DNA of 64,000 nt from Lysobacter capsici (GTDB lineage: Bacteria > Pseudomonadota > Gammaproteobacteria > Xanthomonadales > Xanthomonadaceae): the NCBI RefSeq assembly GCF_014779555.2, contig NZ_CP094357.1, positions 4,340,001 through 4,404,000 of the forward strand, in the 5' to 3' direction. This document shows positions 17,141 to 26,030 of this stretch, in pieces (the stretch's first letter is position 1; every line of letters starts with the position of its first letter). A program made the position numbers and the translations under genes. The notes below the pieces were generated by a model that was given only the letters and a program-made list of their open reading frames with translations, did not search any database and had not been told where the DNA came from.

Positions 17141-17530
17141 ATGCGCGCCGCGCTGCGTCGCCGCTTGTTGCAGGCCGTGCATACCGACGCGCTGGCCGTG
17201 TTCGACGGCGGCGTGTGGCAAACCCGTTGCCTGCATTGCCGGCGCGCGCTGAGCCTGCGCGAGGACGGTGAAGCCCTGGGCACGACCTCGCTGGAGCATG
17301 TCGTCCCCAGCGCCTGGTTCGGCAAACGCGCGGCCGCCGCGTTCACCGCGCGCGTCGGCGACGATGCCGACGACCCGCGCAACCTCGCCCTGGCCTGCGC
17401 CGCCTGCAATCACGGCAAAGGCTGCAGCCACGACGCTCGCGGGCCGGGCGACGAACGCGCGCGCGAGGTGGTGTCGGCCTTGCTCGATGCGCGGCTGGCG
17501 CGCTGGCGCGACGCCGGGCCGCGCGACTGA
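17141..17530 (+). CDS. Small HNH endonuclease-domain protein
   Basis: This 129-residue protein carries an HNH fold: a Cys pair (RCLHCRR), the first His in SLEHVVPSAWFG, the Asn in DPRNLALACAACNHGKG and a second Cys pair that would bind structural zinc. Such stand-alone HNH proteins are common in this group, with mostly unknown targets. The start at 17141 is chosen as the first ATG giving a compact domain. No toxin, restriction or phage neighbour is present. Confidence 0.8.
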   Translation: MRAALRRRLLQAVHTDALAVFDGGVWQTRCLHCRRALSLREDGEALGTTSLEHVVPSAWFGKRAAAAFTARVGDDADDPRNLALACAACNHGKGCSHDARGPGDERAREVVSALLDARLARWRDAGPRD

Positions 17531-17861
17531 CCCGTTCGCCGCGACGCGACGCTTACTGCTGCGCAGCGAGCATCGCCTGTTCGAGCTGGGTCATATGCAA
17601 GGCCAACTGCGCCAGCGCCGCATCGGTCAGCGCCAGTTCGGTCTGCGAGGTCGGCTGCATCACCAGCGTGGCGGATATCCAAGCCGGACTTCGAGCCTTG
17701 TGACGTGGCGTCGTAACGCCAACCCCCATGGGCGATCGCTGCAGTCGCGGTCTTGTGGCGAGGCTGCAACCCCGACGCGGTGCTTTCATTGACTGCGGAT
17801 CTTCCCAACCGCCTGATCGGAACGCATCAAGGCTGCAGCCGCGCCGACAACAGACCGCGCT

Positions 17862-18614
17862 TCAGTCGCCAGCCACCAAGGCGGCGACTTCGGTCCCGCT
17901 CAGCTCACGCCATTGGCCCTTGCCCAACTCGCCGAGCGCCAATCCGCCGATGCCTACCCGCACCAGCCGCAGCACGCCGATATCGAACGCGGCCAGCAAA
18001 CGACGAATCTGCCGGTTACGGCCTTCGTCGAGCACGATCTGCAGCCACGCGTTCTTCTCGCCGCTGCGCAGCAAGCGCGCGGATTTCGCGCGCAGCAGTT
18101 CGCCGTCGAGGCTCACGCCGGCGTGCAGCGCGGCCAGTTGCGCGGCATCGGGGATCGCGTCGATCTGTACGTGATAGGTCTTGTCCGGCCCGCGGTCCGG
18201 ATCGGTGATGCGCGCGGCCCATTGCGGGTCGTTGCAGAACAGCAGCAGGCCTTCGCTGGCCTTGTCGAGGCGGCCGACCGGCGCCAGCCACGGCAACGGC
18301 GCGTCGTGCAGCCGCGCGCCGTCGAGGCAGCGGTACACGGTGTCGCGGCCGCGTTCGTCCTGGGCGGTGGTCACCAGGCCGCGCGGCTTGTTGAGCATCA
18401 GGTACAGGCGCGGCGCCGCGTCGGCGGCGTTGCCGTCGATTTCGATCCGCTGCCGGCCCTGCACGATCGGAAACTCGGGATCGCGCACGATCCGGCCGTC
18501 GACCGACACGCGCCCGGCGGCGATCCATTTCGCCGCTTCGCTGCGCGAGCACAGCCCTTGCTTGGACAGCACGCGGGCCAGGCCGTGTCGGGGCGATGAG
18601 GATGAGGTACTCAA
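17862..18614 (-). CDS. Pseudouridine synthase, RsuA/RluB/E/F family
   Basis: This enzyme isomerises a uridine in rRNA. An N-terminal S4 RNA-binding domain (HGLARVLSKQGLCSRSEAAKW) is followed by the catalytic domain with GRLDKASEGLLLF, whose Asp is the nucleophile, and the family motif EGRNRQIRRL near the end. No ATG lies close to the S4 domain; a TTG at 18614 with AGGA six bases upstream gives a 250-residue protein and is taken as the start, whereas the next in-frame ATG (18782) adds low-complexity sequence. The exact target uridine, and so the rsuA, rluB, rluE or rluF name, cannot be decided here. Confidence 0.88.
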   Translation of the reverse strand: MSTSSSSPRHGLARVLSKQGLCSRSEAAKWIAAGRVSVDGRIVRDPEFPIVQGRQRIEIDGNAADAAPRLYLMLNKPRGLVTTAQDERGRDTVYRCLDGARLHDAPLPWLAPVGRLDKASEGLLLFCNDPQWAARITDPDRGPDKTYHVQIDAIPDAAQLAALHAGVSLDGELLRAKSARLLRSGEKNAWLQIVLDEGRNRQIRRLLAAFDIGVLRLVRVGIGGLALGELGKGQWRELSGTEVAALVAGD

Positions 18615-18860
18615 GCGCGGTCCTGGAAGCTGTGGAACGGATGCGGCGTGGCGATGGGGACGAACCCGACAGCGATCGGGTCGACGCGATCCGGACGCAT
18701 CGCCTTGATCAAGCGCGAGCGCGGAGCGAACGCGGATCCGCCGCACGATACGAGCCGCTCGCGAAGTCCGCCAGGCGACCATCCGGTCTCGCCACGAGCA
18801 TGAGCCGAAAGCCCGCGCATCGCTTCAAGCCACTCATCGCGGCGAGATCACGCCGCGCGG
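18615..18860. other. Gene-free spacer
   Basis: About 250 bp lie upstream of the pseudouridine synthase and downstream of the secreted protein at 18924. I see no gene or repeat apart from the terminator that follows at 18861. Confidence 0.4.
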
Positions 18861-18896
18861 GTCAAAACGAAACGGCCGCGGGCAATGCCCGCGGCC
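18861..18896 (-). terminator. Intrinsic terminator after Ala/Pro-rich secreted protein
   Basis: An 11-bp perfect stem (CGGCCGCGGGC, loop AAT, GCCCGCGGCCG; 18872-18896) is followed on the minus strand by GTTTCGTTTTGA. Confidence 0.85.
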
Positions 18897-18923
18897 GCTG
18901 GAGTCGCGTCGCCGCGGCGAGGC

Positions 18924-19448
18924 TTACTTCTTTTTCTTCTTCTCGTCGGCCGGAGCCGGCGCCGGTGCGGGATCGACAACCGGAGCCGGCGCCGCCGCGG
19001 GCGCGCCGTTGCCCTTGGCCACGCGCACGCCCTTGGCCTTCATCCAGGCGCTGAATTCGTCGGCGGTCATGCGCTTGCCGCCCTGGCTCATGTCGAAGCG
19101 CCACGGCGTGTTGTCGTATTGGGTCTGCGGCTTGTACGCGGCCGGATCGTTGGCCGACGGCATGCCGGTCGAGGCCGGCGTAGCCTTGGCGACGTTGCAG
19201 CCGTCCAGGCGGATGCGCAGCAGCACCTGATCGACCGACAGCGCTTCGTCCAGCGCCTGCGACAGCACGCCGGTGGGCGCGCCGAGCTGATGCGAGGGCG
19301 CGACCAGTTCCGGCGCGATCGGCGCGATCAGGGTCGGCTGCACGGGCTGCGCGCGCGACGCGGTCAGGGCCGCGCAATTGGCCGCGCTCTGCGCTTGCGA
19401 GGCGCCGGCAATCAAGAGCAACGACAGTCCGGCAATAACTCGGCGCAT
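18924..19448 (-). CDS. Secreted Ala/Pro-rich protein with Lys tail, unknown function
   Basis: This 174-residue protein has a signal peptide (MRRVIAGLSLLLIAGASQAQ). Two cysteines sit in the mature part (NCAALT, DGCNV). The segment from about 95 to 140 (TPWRFDMSQGGKRMTADEFSAW) looks folded; the C terminus is a disordered Ala/Pro stretch ending in DEKKKKK. The family is not recognised. A terminator follows, so it is probably a monocistronic unit. Periplasmic location is inferred from the signal peptide. Confidence 0.75.
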   Translation of the reverse strand: MRRVIAGLSLLLIAGASQAQSAANCAALTASRAQPVQPTLIAPIAPELVAPSHQLGAPTGVLSQALDEALSVDQVLLRIRLDGCNVAKATPASTGMPSANDPAAYKPQTQYDNTPWRFDMSQGGKRMTADEFSAWMKAKGVRVAKGNGAPAAAPAPVVDPAPAPAPADEKKKKK

Positions 19449-19542
19449 GATTTTCTCCTGGATTCGGCGCGAAGACGATTCCTACGCCGTTTGAACAGTG
19501 CGCGCCAGTGTAGGCGCCGGGGCGGGATCGGACAAGATTTTT

Positions 19543-19640
19543 GGCCGGGATTGGGGATTCGGGATTAGGGATTCGCAAAAGCGAGACATCGCCGCTTTGG
19601 CTTTTGCCAATCCCGAATCCCGAATCCCCAATCCCGGCCA
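19543..19640. repeat. Inverted repeat (GGGATTCGGG family) downstream of ompA copy 1
   Basis: The left arm GGGATTGGGGATTCGGGATT and right arm AATCCCGAATCCCGAATCCC flank CGCAAAAGCGAG...GCTTTTGCC, which extends the stem. The same repeat sits at the same place downstream of ompA copy 2, so it was duplicated with the gene or homogenised. Confidence 0.75.
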
Positions 19641-19668
19641 AAAAGAAGCCCGGCACAAGGCCGGGCTT
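19638..19668 (-). terminator. Intrinsic terminator of ompA copy 1
   Basis: A 9-bp stem (AAGCCCGGC, loop of five, GCCGGGCTT; 19646-19668) is followed on the minus strand by CTTTTTGG. Confidence 0.88.
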
Positions 19669-19710
19669 CGGGTGTCGCGGTGCGGGTTCCGAGGAACCCG
19701 CGGGTGTCGC

Positions 19711-20790
19711 TTAGTTCTGAACGTTCAACTCGGTGCGGCGGTTCTTCTCGCTCTTGCACGCCGGCATGGTCTGCGCGGTCGGCTCCAGCGGACGGCTTTC
19801 GCCGTACCCCACCGGCCCGATCAGACGGCCCGCGTCCACACCGTTGCTGGTCAGGTAGTCGTACGCAGCCTTCGCGCGACGCTCCGACAGCTTCTGGTTG
19901 TAGTCGTCCTTGCCGCACAGGTCGGTGTGACCGGCGACTTCGACCTTCAGGTCGGGGTAACGCTTCAGGATTTCGCTCGCTTCGCTCAGGATCGCCACCG
20001 CGTCAGGACGCAGGGTCGCCTTGTCGAAGTCGAAGTTCACGCCCTTCAGGTCGATGGTGACCGGCACCGGGCAGCCGTCCGGACCGATGGTCTGGCCAGC
20101 CTGCGAACCGGGGCACTTGTCGTCGCAGTTGTTCACGCCGTCGCCGTCGTCGTCCTTGTCCGCGCAGCCCGGCTGCACTTCCGGAGCCACCGCGACCGGA
20201 GCGGTCGGTTCCGGACCCAGCGGGACGATGATGCCGACCGAAGCCAGCACGTCGCCGAACCAGTCTTCCTGCGGCGCATTCACGCTCTGGTCGTCGAAGT
20301 CGGCGCGGTACGCCAGCTCGGTGCGGATGCCGACGCGGCCCAGGTCACCCTGCACGCCCAGACCGACCTTGGCGGCGAAGTTGCCGTCCTTGCGGTTGGC
20401 CGGCGACAGCGGCGACGGAATGGTGTACTCCTCTTCCGAGCGCTGGTAGCCCAGGCCCATCAGCAGGTACGGATTCCAGTTGCGGCCTTCGGTGACGAAG
20501 TGGCGGCGCAGGTCCAGCGAGATGCCGTACTGGCTCCAGTTCTGGTTCTGGTTGGCGTCGAACTTCGGGTTCTGATAGTTCAGTTCACCGTCGAGCGACC
20601 AGTTCTTGCTCAGGAACTTGCCCAGGCCGATCGCGCCGAACGGAGCGTTGCGGGTGCCGCGGTCGTTGTCCTGGATGTTCATGCCGGCCGAGCCGGTCAG
20701 GTACCAGCGGTCGTCGAAATCCTGGGCGCTAGCCACCTGCGAAAAAGCCAAGCCCGCCAGCAGTGCGGTGCTCAACATACGGATCTTCAT
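19711..20790 (-). CDS. OmpA family outer-membrane protein, copy 1
   Basis: This 359-residue protein has a signal peptide (about 1-22, ending VASA), an N-terminal eight-strand beta-barrel (about 23-195, repeated aromatic strand ends), and a linker with an Asp-rich, Cys-containing calcium-site-like segment (DKDDDGDGVNNCDDKCPG, 211-228). The C-terminal OmpA peptidoglycan-binding domain follows (about 250-355), with HTD at 288-290 and LSERRAKAA. It anchors the outer membrane to the cell wall. Residues from about 205 to the end are identical to copy 2 at 21257; differences concentrate in the signal peptide and a few barrel and linker positions. AAGGAG precedes the ATG. Confidence 0.95.
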   Translation of the reverse strand: MKIRMLSTALLAGLAFSQVASAQDFDDRWYLTGSAGMNIQDNDRGTRNAPFGAIGLGKFLSKNWSLDGELNYQNPKFDANQNQNWSQYGISLDLRRHFVTEGRNWNPYLLMGLGYQRSEEEYTIPSPLSPANRKDGNFAAKVGLGVQGDLGRVGIRTELAYRADFDDQSVNAPQEDWFGDVLASVGIIVPLGPEPTAPVAVAPEVQPGCADKDDDGDGVNNCDDKCPGSQAGQTIGPDGCPVPVTIDLKGVNFDFDKATLRPDAVAILSEASEILKRYPDLKVEVAGHTDLCGKDDYNQKLSERRAKAAYDYLTSNGVDAGRLIGPVGYGESRPLEPTAQTMPACKSEKNRRTELNVQN

Positions 20791-21184
20791 TCTGTAACTC
20801 CTTCAGATCGATCGGAACGGGGGGTGATCGGGACTGTGTGATCGGGACAGTCTTTTGCGGCGCTGACTCTATGACAGAGACACTTTCAGCACTGGCAAGG
20901 CCTAGCACCGCGGTCACTGGCGGGGGGATCATACACGGTCAAGATGATTGTTAATACCACTTAACGTGGTTCAGTCGGAGGTCGAACCGGTTTGTGTGTA
21001 ACGCGTCCGCAAGCAATACGCCCACTGGGCTGAGGCCGCGCCGACGAACGGTCGATATTCGGGCAATGAAATGAGTTGTTGGTCTTAGTTTCGGGATTCG
21101 GGATTCGGGATTCGGGATTCGCAAAAGCCAAAGCGGTGACGTTCCGCTTTTGCCAATCCCGAATCCCGAATCCCCAATCCCGGC
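20791..21184. repeat. ompA copy 1 upstream region with inverted repeat
   Basis: This stretch between the ompA copies carries the promoter and 5' leader of copy 1 (AAGGAG at its start codon) and, at 21090-21184, an inverted repeat of tandem TTCGGGATTCGGGATTCGGG with right arm AATCCCGAATCCCGAATCCC. It is moderately AT-rich around 20860-21000. No gene was seen. Confidence 0.6.
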
Positions 21185-21214
21185 CAAAAAGAAGCCCGGC
21201 ACAAGGCCGGGCTT
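21185..21214 (-). terminator. Intrinsic terminator of ompA copy 2
   Basis: It has the same 9-bp stem and CTTTTTGG tail as the copy 1 terminator (stem 21192-21214), which shows that the duplicated unit includes the 3' end. Confidence 0.88.
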
Positions 21215-21256
21215 CGGGTGTCGCGGTGCGGGTTCCGAAGAACCCGCGGGTGTCGC

Positions 21257-22336
21257 TTAGTTCTGAACGTTCAACTCGGTGCGGCGGTTCTTCTCGCTCT
21301 TGCACGCCGGCATGGTCTGCGCGGTCGGCTCCAGCGGACGGCTTTCGCCGTAGCCCACCGGCCCGATCAGACGGCCCGCGTCCACACCGTTGCTGGTCAG
21401 GTAGTCGTACGCAGCCTTCGCGCGACGCTCCGACAGCTTCTGGTTGTAGTCGTCCTTGCCGCACAGGTCGGTGTGACCGGCGACTTCGACCTTCAGGTCG
21501 GGGTAACGCTTCAGGATTTCGCTCGCTTCGCTCAGGATCGCCACCGCGTCAGGACGCAGGGTCGCCTTGTCGAAGTCGAAGTTCACGCCCTTCAGGTCGA
21601 TGGTGACCGGCACCGGGCAGCCGTCCGGACCGATGGTCTGGCCAGCCTGCGAACCGGGGCACTTGTCGTCGCAGTTGTTCACGCCGTCGCCGTCGTCGTC
21701 CTTGTCCGCGCAGCCCGGCTGCACTTCCGGGGCCGGAGCCACGGCAGCGACGGGTTCCGGACCCAGCGGGACGATGATGCCGACCGAGGCCAGCACGTCG
21801 CCGAACCAGTCTTCCTGCGGCGCGTTCTTGCTGCTGTCGTCGAAGTCGGCGCGGTACGCCAGCTCGGTGCGGATGCCGACGCGGCCCAGGTCACCCTGCA
21901 CGCCCAGACCGACCTTGGCGGCGAAGTTGCCGTCCTTGCGGTTGGCCGGCGACAGCGGCGACGGAATGAAGTACTCCTCTTCCGAGCGCTGGTAGCCCAG
22001 GCCCATCAGCAGGTACGGGTTCCAGTTGCGGCCTTCGGTGACGAAGTGGCGGCGCAGGTCCAGCGAGATGCCGTACTGGCTCCAGTTGGCGTCCTGGTTG
22101 GCGTCGAACTTCGGGTTCTGATAGTTCAGCTCACCGTCGAGCGACCAGTTCTTGTTCAGGAACTTGCCCAGGCCGATCGCGCCGAACGGAGCATTGCGGG
22201 TGCCGCGGTCGTTGTCCTGGATGTTCATGCCGGCCGAGCCGGTCAGGTACCAACGGTCGTCGAAGTCCTGGGCGCTGGCGACCTGCGCGAGGCTCAGGCC
22301 ACCCAGCAGGGCGGCGCAGAGGAGTTTCTTATTCAT
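21257..22336 (-). CDS. OmpA family outer-membrane protein, copy 2
   Basis: This 359-residue paralogue of the gene at 19711 has the same architecture: signal peptide (MNKKLLCAALLGGLSLAQVASA), beta-barrel, Asp/Cys-rich linker and OmpA C-terminal domain. The signal peptide differs strongly from copy 1, and the linker reads EPVAAVAPAPEV instead of EPTAPVAVAPEV, while the C-terminal ~155 residues are identical and nearly free of synonymous differences. It is separately terminated, so each copy is probably its own transcription unit. AGGAGC precedes the ATG. Confidence 0.95.
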   Translation of the reverse strand: MNKKLLCAALLGGLSLAQVASAQDFDDRWYLTGSAGMNIQDNDRGTRNAPFGAIGLGKFLNKNWSLDGELNYQNPKFDANQDANWSQYGISLDLRRHFVTEGRNWNPYLLMGLGYQRSEEEYFIPSPLSPANRKDGNFAAKVGLGVQGDLGRVGIRTELAYRADFDDSSKNAPQEDWFGDVLASVGIIVPLGPEPVAAVAPAPEVQPGCADKDDDGDGVNNCDDKCPGSQAGQTIGPDGCPVPVTIDLKGVNFDFDKATLRPDAVAILSEASEILKRYPDLKVEVAGHTDLCGKDDYNQKLSERRAKAAYDYLTSNGVDAGRLIGPVGYGESRPLEPTAQTMPACKSEKNRRTELNVQN

Positions 22337-22595
22337 TGTTGTAGCTCCTGGTTCTAAAAATTATGGAAACCGCGTCTGCGAGGTTTCTACCGTTCAGGAC
22401 GGTCGCCTGGACGACGCCATCCCGCGCAGAGTAGGTTTGCCAACGTGAAAGCGGTGTTAACAAGCGTCTAACATTCGACCGAGTTCCGTGAATTCTGAGA
22501 CTGGGTCGCCCTGCGTTCAGTTTCGCGAGGGCGACCCGTTCAGCGCGGAACTGCACTTATAAGGTGTGCAATCGGCCGGGATCGGCGCTGGCAGC
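22337..22595. other. Spacer between ompA copy 2 and prpD
   Basis: This carries the ompA copy 2 promoter region. On the minus strand it contains TTGTTAACACC and TACTCT, which could be promoter elements but are not ideally spaced. It also lies downstream of prpD, where no terminator was seen. Confidence 0.4.
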
Positions 22596-24053
22596 TTACT
22601 TGCCGGCCTGGCTGAACAGCGCCATGAACTCGGTCACCGGCAAGGCTTCGAGCTCGGCCGGGTTGTTGGCCAGGGCCAGCAGGCGGTCGGCCTGGGCGGC
22701 CGGCAGCTTGGCGCGGACGGCGGCTTCGAACTTGGCCATCAGCACCGGGATGCCCTCGGCGCGGCGCTTGCGGTGGCCGATCGGGAAGTCGATCGAGACC
22801 TTGTCGGTGGACGTGCCGTCCTTGAAGAACACCTGCACCGAGTTGCCGATGTAGCGCTTGTCGGGGTCGAAGTAGTCCTTGGTGAACTGCTCGTTCTCCT
22901 TGACCGTCATCTTGTCGCGCAGCGCGTCGATGCGCGGGTCGGCGGCGATTGCGTCGACGTAATCATCGGCGGTCAGGCGGCCGAAGATCAGCGGCACGGC
23001 GACCATGTACTGCAGGCAGTGGTCGCGGTCGGCGTAGTTGGCCAGCGGGCCGGTCTTGTCGATGATGCGCACGCCGGCTTCCTGGGTCTCCAGCTCGACG
23101 CGTTCGATCTGGTCGAGACGGTCCTTGACCTGGTCGTGCAGCTTCATCGCGCACTCGACCGCGGTCTGGGCGTGGAACTCGGCCGGGAAGCTGATCTTGA
23201 ACAGCACGTTCTCCATCACGTAGCTGCCGAACGGGCGCTCGAACTCGAACTGCTTGCCCTTGAAGGCGATGTCGTAGAAGCCCCAGGTCTTGACCGACAG
23301 CGCGCTCGGGTAACCGACCACGCCCTTGACGGCGTTCAAGGCATGCGTGACGGCGCGGCGGCAGGCGTCGCCGGCGGCCCAGCTCTTGCGCGGGCCGGTG
23401 TTCGGCGCGTGGCGGTAGGTGCGCAGCACGCCGTTGTCGATCCACGAGTGCGATACGGCGGTCACGATCGCGTCCTTGTTGCCGCCCAGCATCTGGGTGG
23501 TGACGGCGGTCGAGGCCAGACGCACCAGGATCACGTGATCCAGGCCGACCCGGTTGAACGAATTCTTGAGCGCGTAGCCGCCCTGGATTTCGTGGGCCTT
23601 GATCGCGTGGCCGAGCACGTCGCGTACGGTCATCGCCTTGCCGCCTTCGGCCTCGGCCTTGCGGCCCAGGTAGTCGGCGACGCCGAGGATGGCGCCGAGG
23701 TTGTCGGACGGGTGACCCCATTCGGCCGCGAGCCAAGTGTCGTTGAAGTCGAGCCAGCGGATCTGCACGCCGATGTTGTAGGCGGCCTGGACCGGGTCGA
23801 GCTCGTGCGCGGTGTACGGCACGCGCGCGCCGCCGCTCATGCCGGCGCCGGGGACCAGCGGGCCGAGGTGCTTGACGCACTCGGGGTGGTCCATCGCCAT
23901 CGCCGCGCAGGCCAGCGAGTCGAGCAGCATGTAGCGCGCGGTATCAAAGGCTTCCTTCGAATCGATCTGGTAATCGGCGACGTAGTCGGCGATGTCGACC
24001 ATCGGCTTGTCGGGATCGGGGCGGACGGTCGAACGGATGTCGAAGTGGCTCAT
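22596..24053 (-). CDS. prpD: 2-methylcitrate dehydratase (PrpD / MmgE family)
   Basis: This enzyme dehydrates 2-methylcitrate in propionate breakdown. The 485-residue protein matches PrpD in length and motifs: ARYMLLDSLACAAMA near the start, RWLDFNDTWLAAEWGHPSDN around 100-120, and GHRKRRAEG near the end. It stands alone here, 22 kb from prpC and prpB and with a porin gene downstream, so the methylcitrate genes are not in one operon. No acnD or prpF is present in the window, consistent with use of the PrpD-type enzyme. Confidence 0.93.
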   Translation of the reverse strand: MSHFDIRSTVRPDPDKPMVDIADYVADYQIDSKEAFDTARYMLLDSLACAAMAMDHPECVKHLGPLVPGAGMSGGARVPYTAHELDPVQAAYNIGVQIRWLDFNDTWLAAEWGHPSDNLGAILGVADYLGRKAEAEGGKAMTVRDVLGHAIKAHEIQGGYALKNSFNRVGLDHVILVRLASTAVTTQMLGGNKDAIVTAVSHSWIDNGVLRTYRHAPNTGPRKSWAAGDACRRAVTHALNAVKGVVGYPSALSVKTWGFYDIAFKGKQFEFERPFGSYVMENVLFKISFPAEFHAQTAVECAMKLHDQVKDRLDQIERVELETQEAGVRIIDKTGPLANYADRDHCLQYMVAVPLIFGRLTADDYVDAIAADPRIDALRDKMTVKENEQFTKDYFDPDKRYIGNSVQVFFKDGTSTDKVSIDFPIGHRKRRAEGIPVLMAKFEAAVRAKLPAAQADRLLALANNPAELEALPVTEFMALFSQAGK

Positions 24054-24285
24054 GGGTACGGGGGCCTGCGGACGGGTGAGTTAGCCCGCTATTTTGCCAG
24101 ACTCGGGCGACGCGGGGCGGCGGCGGAGCCGGCGCGGTCGTGGCGCGGGCCGATCGCGCATCGTTTGCGCACCGGTTCGGGCTTCAACAATCAGCGCGCT
24201 TGATGCGAATTGATCGCAATTACAGAACGATCAGGCACAGCCGTCCAACTTGGAAATCGCCCCGGCGAGGATCACCCTGAGGGGC

Positions 24286-25077
24286 ATGGACATCCCTACT
24301 CGCCTGCCGACGCTGTTTCTTTCCCATGGTTCGCCGATGCTCGCGCTGGAGGATTCGCCGGCCGGGCGCTTCCTCGATCAGCTCGGCCAGCAACTGCCGT
24401 GGCCGCGCGCGATCGTGATCGCCTCGGCCCATTTCATGACCGACCGGCCGATGGTCGGCGGTCACGACCGGCCGCACACCGTGCATGACTTCGGCGGCTT
24501 TCCGCAGCCGCTGTATCAGATCCAGTACCCGGCGCCGGGGCATGCGCGCCTGGCCGAGCAGATTACTCAACGCCTGATCGACGCCGGCCTCAACGCCAAG
24601 TTGCGCGACAACCACGGTCTCGACCACGGTGTGTGGGTGCCGCTGCGGCGCATGTACCCGCAGGCCGATATTCCGGTGGTGCCGGTGTCGGTCATGCCGC
24701 ATGGGACGGCGGCGCAGCACTATGCGGTCGGGCAGGCCTTGGCGGCGTTGCGGGACGAAGGGGTGTTGGTGATCGGCTCGGGCGGGTTCGTGCATAACCT
24801 GGGCGATCTGGACTGGCAGCACCGCGATGCGCCGATGCCGGCATGGGCGGCGGAGTTCAGCGAATGGATGCATCGCAAGTTGGCGGCGCGCGATCATGCG
24901 GCGCTATTGGATTGGCAGGCGCAGGCGCCCAATGCGCGGCATGCGCATCCGACCGTGGAGCATCTGATGCCGTTATTCGTGGCGATGGGCGCGGCCGGCG
25001 AGGTGCCCGGGGTGCGGACGATTCATCGGTCGCATGAGATGGGGTCGTTGGCGTTGGATGCGTTTGCGTTTGATTGA
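24286..25077 (+). CDS. Class III extradiol ring-cleavage dioxygenase (LigB/YgiD family)
   Basis: This 263-residue protein begins MDIPTRLPTLFLSHGSPML; the metal-binding His in SHGSP is typical of the LigB fold, with further ligands in NHGLDHGVW, the SAHF strand and HPTVEHLMPL. The E. coli relative YgiD is a zinc-dependent DOPA 4,5-dioxygenase; the native substrate here is unknown. The start at 24286 is chosen because GAGGGGC lies just upstream and because it matches family length. It diverges from prpD, with about 230 bp between the start codons. The 3' end abuts a long palindromic repeat region. Confidence 0.88.
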   Translation: MDIPTRLPTLFLSHGSPMLALEDSPAGRFLDQLGQQLPWPRAIVIASAHFMTDRPMVGGHDRPHTVHDFGGFPQPLYQIQYPAPGHARLAEQITQRLIDAGLNAKLRDNHGLDHGVWVPLRRMYPQADIPVVPVSVMPHGTAAQHYAVGQALAALRDEGVLVIGSGGFVHNLGDLDWQHRDAPMPAWAAEFSEWMHRKLAARDHAALLDWQAQAPNARHAHPTVEHLMPLFVAMGAAGEVPGVRTIHRSHEMGSLALDAFAFD

Positions 25078-25131
25078 TGGGTGGTGATGGGTTCGCATCG
25101 GTTGCGGATGTTCGACGCGATGCGTGGGTTC

Positions 25132-25802
25132 GCGGTCGCGGCTTGCGCCGCTCCTACAGGTAGGCCATGCAGGTTCGGCTCGTGCCTGAAGCCGCGCAGT
25201 CCATCCAGCGCTGCGACGCCTGGAACTCGCGAGAACAAAAGCACACCCGTAGGGCGGCGCACATGGATGTGCGCCGTGCGCCACCGAGACAGGATGTCTC
25301 GTGTGGCGCATGCCTGCGTCTGCTCCGCACGCGCGGGCACTTGATTCACAAAAAGCATTTTTCTTTGGTTACCTTTCTTTTGTTGCTTTAGACAAAAGAA
25401 AGTGACCCGCCGCTTCAGCGGCGGAACGCTTTTGATCCTGCTTGCAGCTTTAAAGACTTCAAAGCTTTGAAGCTCTAGAGCTTTTGAAGCCAAAGACAAG
25501 ATCAACAGCTTTCGTCCGCAAGCGGCCGAGTTACTTTCTTTTGTCTAAAGCGACAAAAGAAAGGTAACCAAAGAAAAACGCTTTTCTTTGAATCAAGTGC
25601 CCGCAAGTTCGGAGCAGACGCAGGCATGCGCCACACGGGACATCCGTGTCCCGGTGGCGCACGGCGTGCATCCTGCACGCCGCCCTTCGGGTGTGCTTTT
25701 GCTAACGCGAGTTACAGGCCTCGCAGCGCTGGATGAGCTGCGCGCCTTCAAGCCCGAGCAAAAGCTAAATGGCCTACCTGTAGGAGCGGCGCGAGCCGCG
25801 AC
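25132..25802. repeat. 671-bp near-palindromic repeat element, copy A
   Basis: Both ends carry the REP-like sequence CTGTAGGAGCGGCG(C/T)(G/A)AGCCGCGACC in inverted orientation. Inward lie inverted arms with GTGTGGCGCATG, CGGCGCACATGGATGTGCGCC, and CTTTGGTTACCTTTCTTTTG, converging on an asymmetric core around AGCTCTAGAGCT (25471-25482). The core runs in the opposite direction in copy B at 52462, so it is a discrete oriented unit. Open frames of ~80 codons in the arms arise from the repeat and are not called genes. No transposase is present. Confidence 0.8.
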
Positions 25803-26030
25803 CAGGAACCCGGCTACGGCGCAGGTTGCGAGGTTGTCGTCATGACGCGGTCGCGGCTCGCGCCGCTCCTACAGGCAGGCCATGAGGATCGCGACTCGCT
25901 CAGGCGGGACAGGTGGCGATTCCAGCCGCATGGATGCAACTTCAGGTTTCGATCCGAAGAAAACGCAATTCAAAAACGCCATCCGATCTTCCACGCCGAT
26001 GCCGCCGGGCAAGCGGGACGGCATCCCCCC
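25803..26030. repeat. Spacer with extra REP copy downstream of LysR gene
   Basis: A further REP copy (CGCGGTCGCGGCTCGCGCCG then CTCCTACAGG, about 25848-25880) lies just outside the palindromic element. The rest, down to the LysR stop at 26031, shows no gene. Confidence 0.6.

Noticed and set aside
17553-17660. A 35-codon frame ending LALHMTQLEQAMLAAQQ downstream of the HNH gene
   Set aside because: No ribosome-binding site and no recognisable family; it could be the tail of a decayed gene, but nothing upstream supports that.
25023-25845. Open frames of ~80-160 codons in both arms of palindromic element A, with similar peptides (ending LPVGAA(R/Q)AAT)
   Set aside because: The shared peptide follows from the repeat's DNA. 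In the right arm of copy B the same frame is broken by a one-base length difference, and within copy A the two arms are out of frame with each other over about ten codons, so the frame is not maintained.
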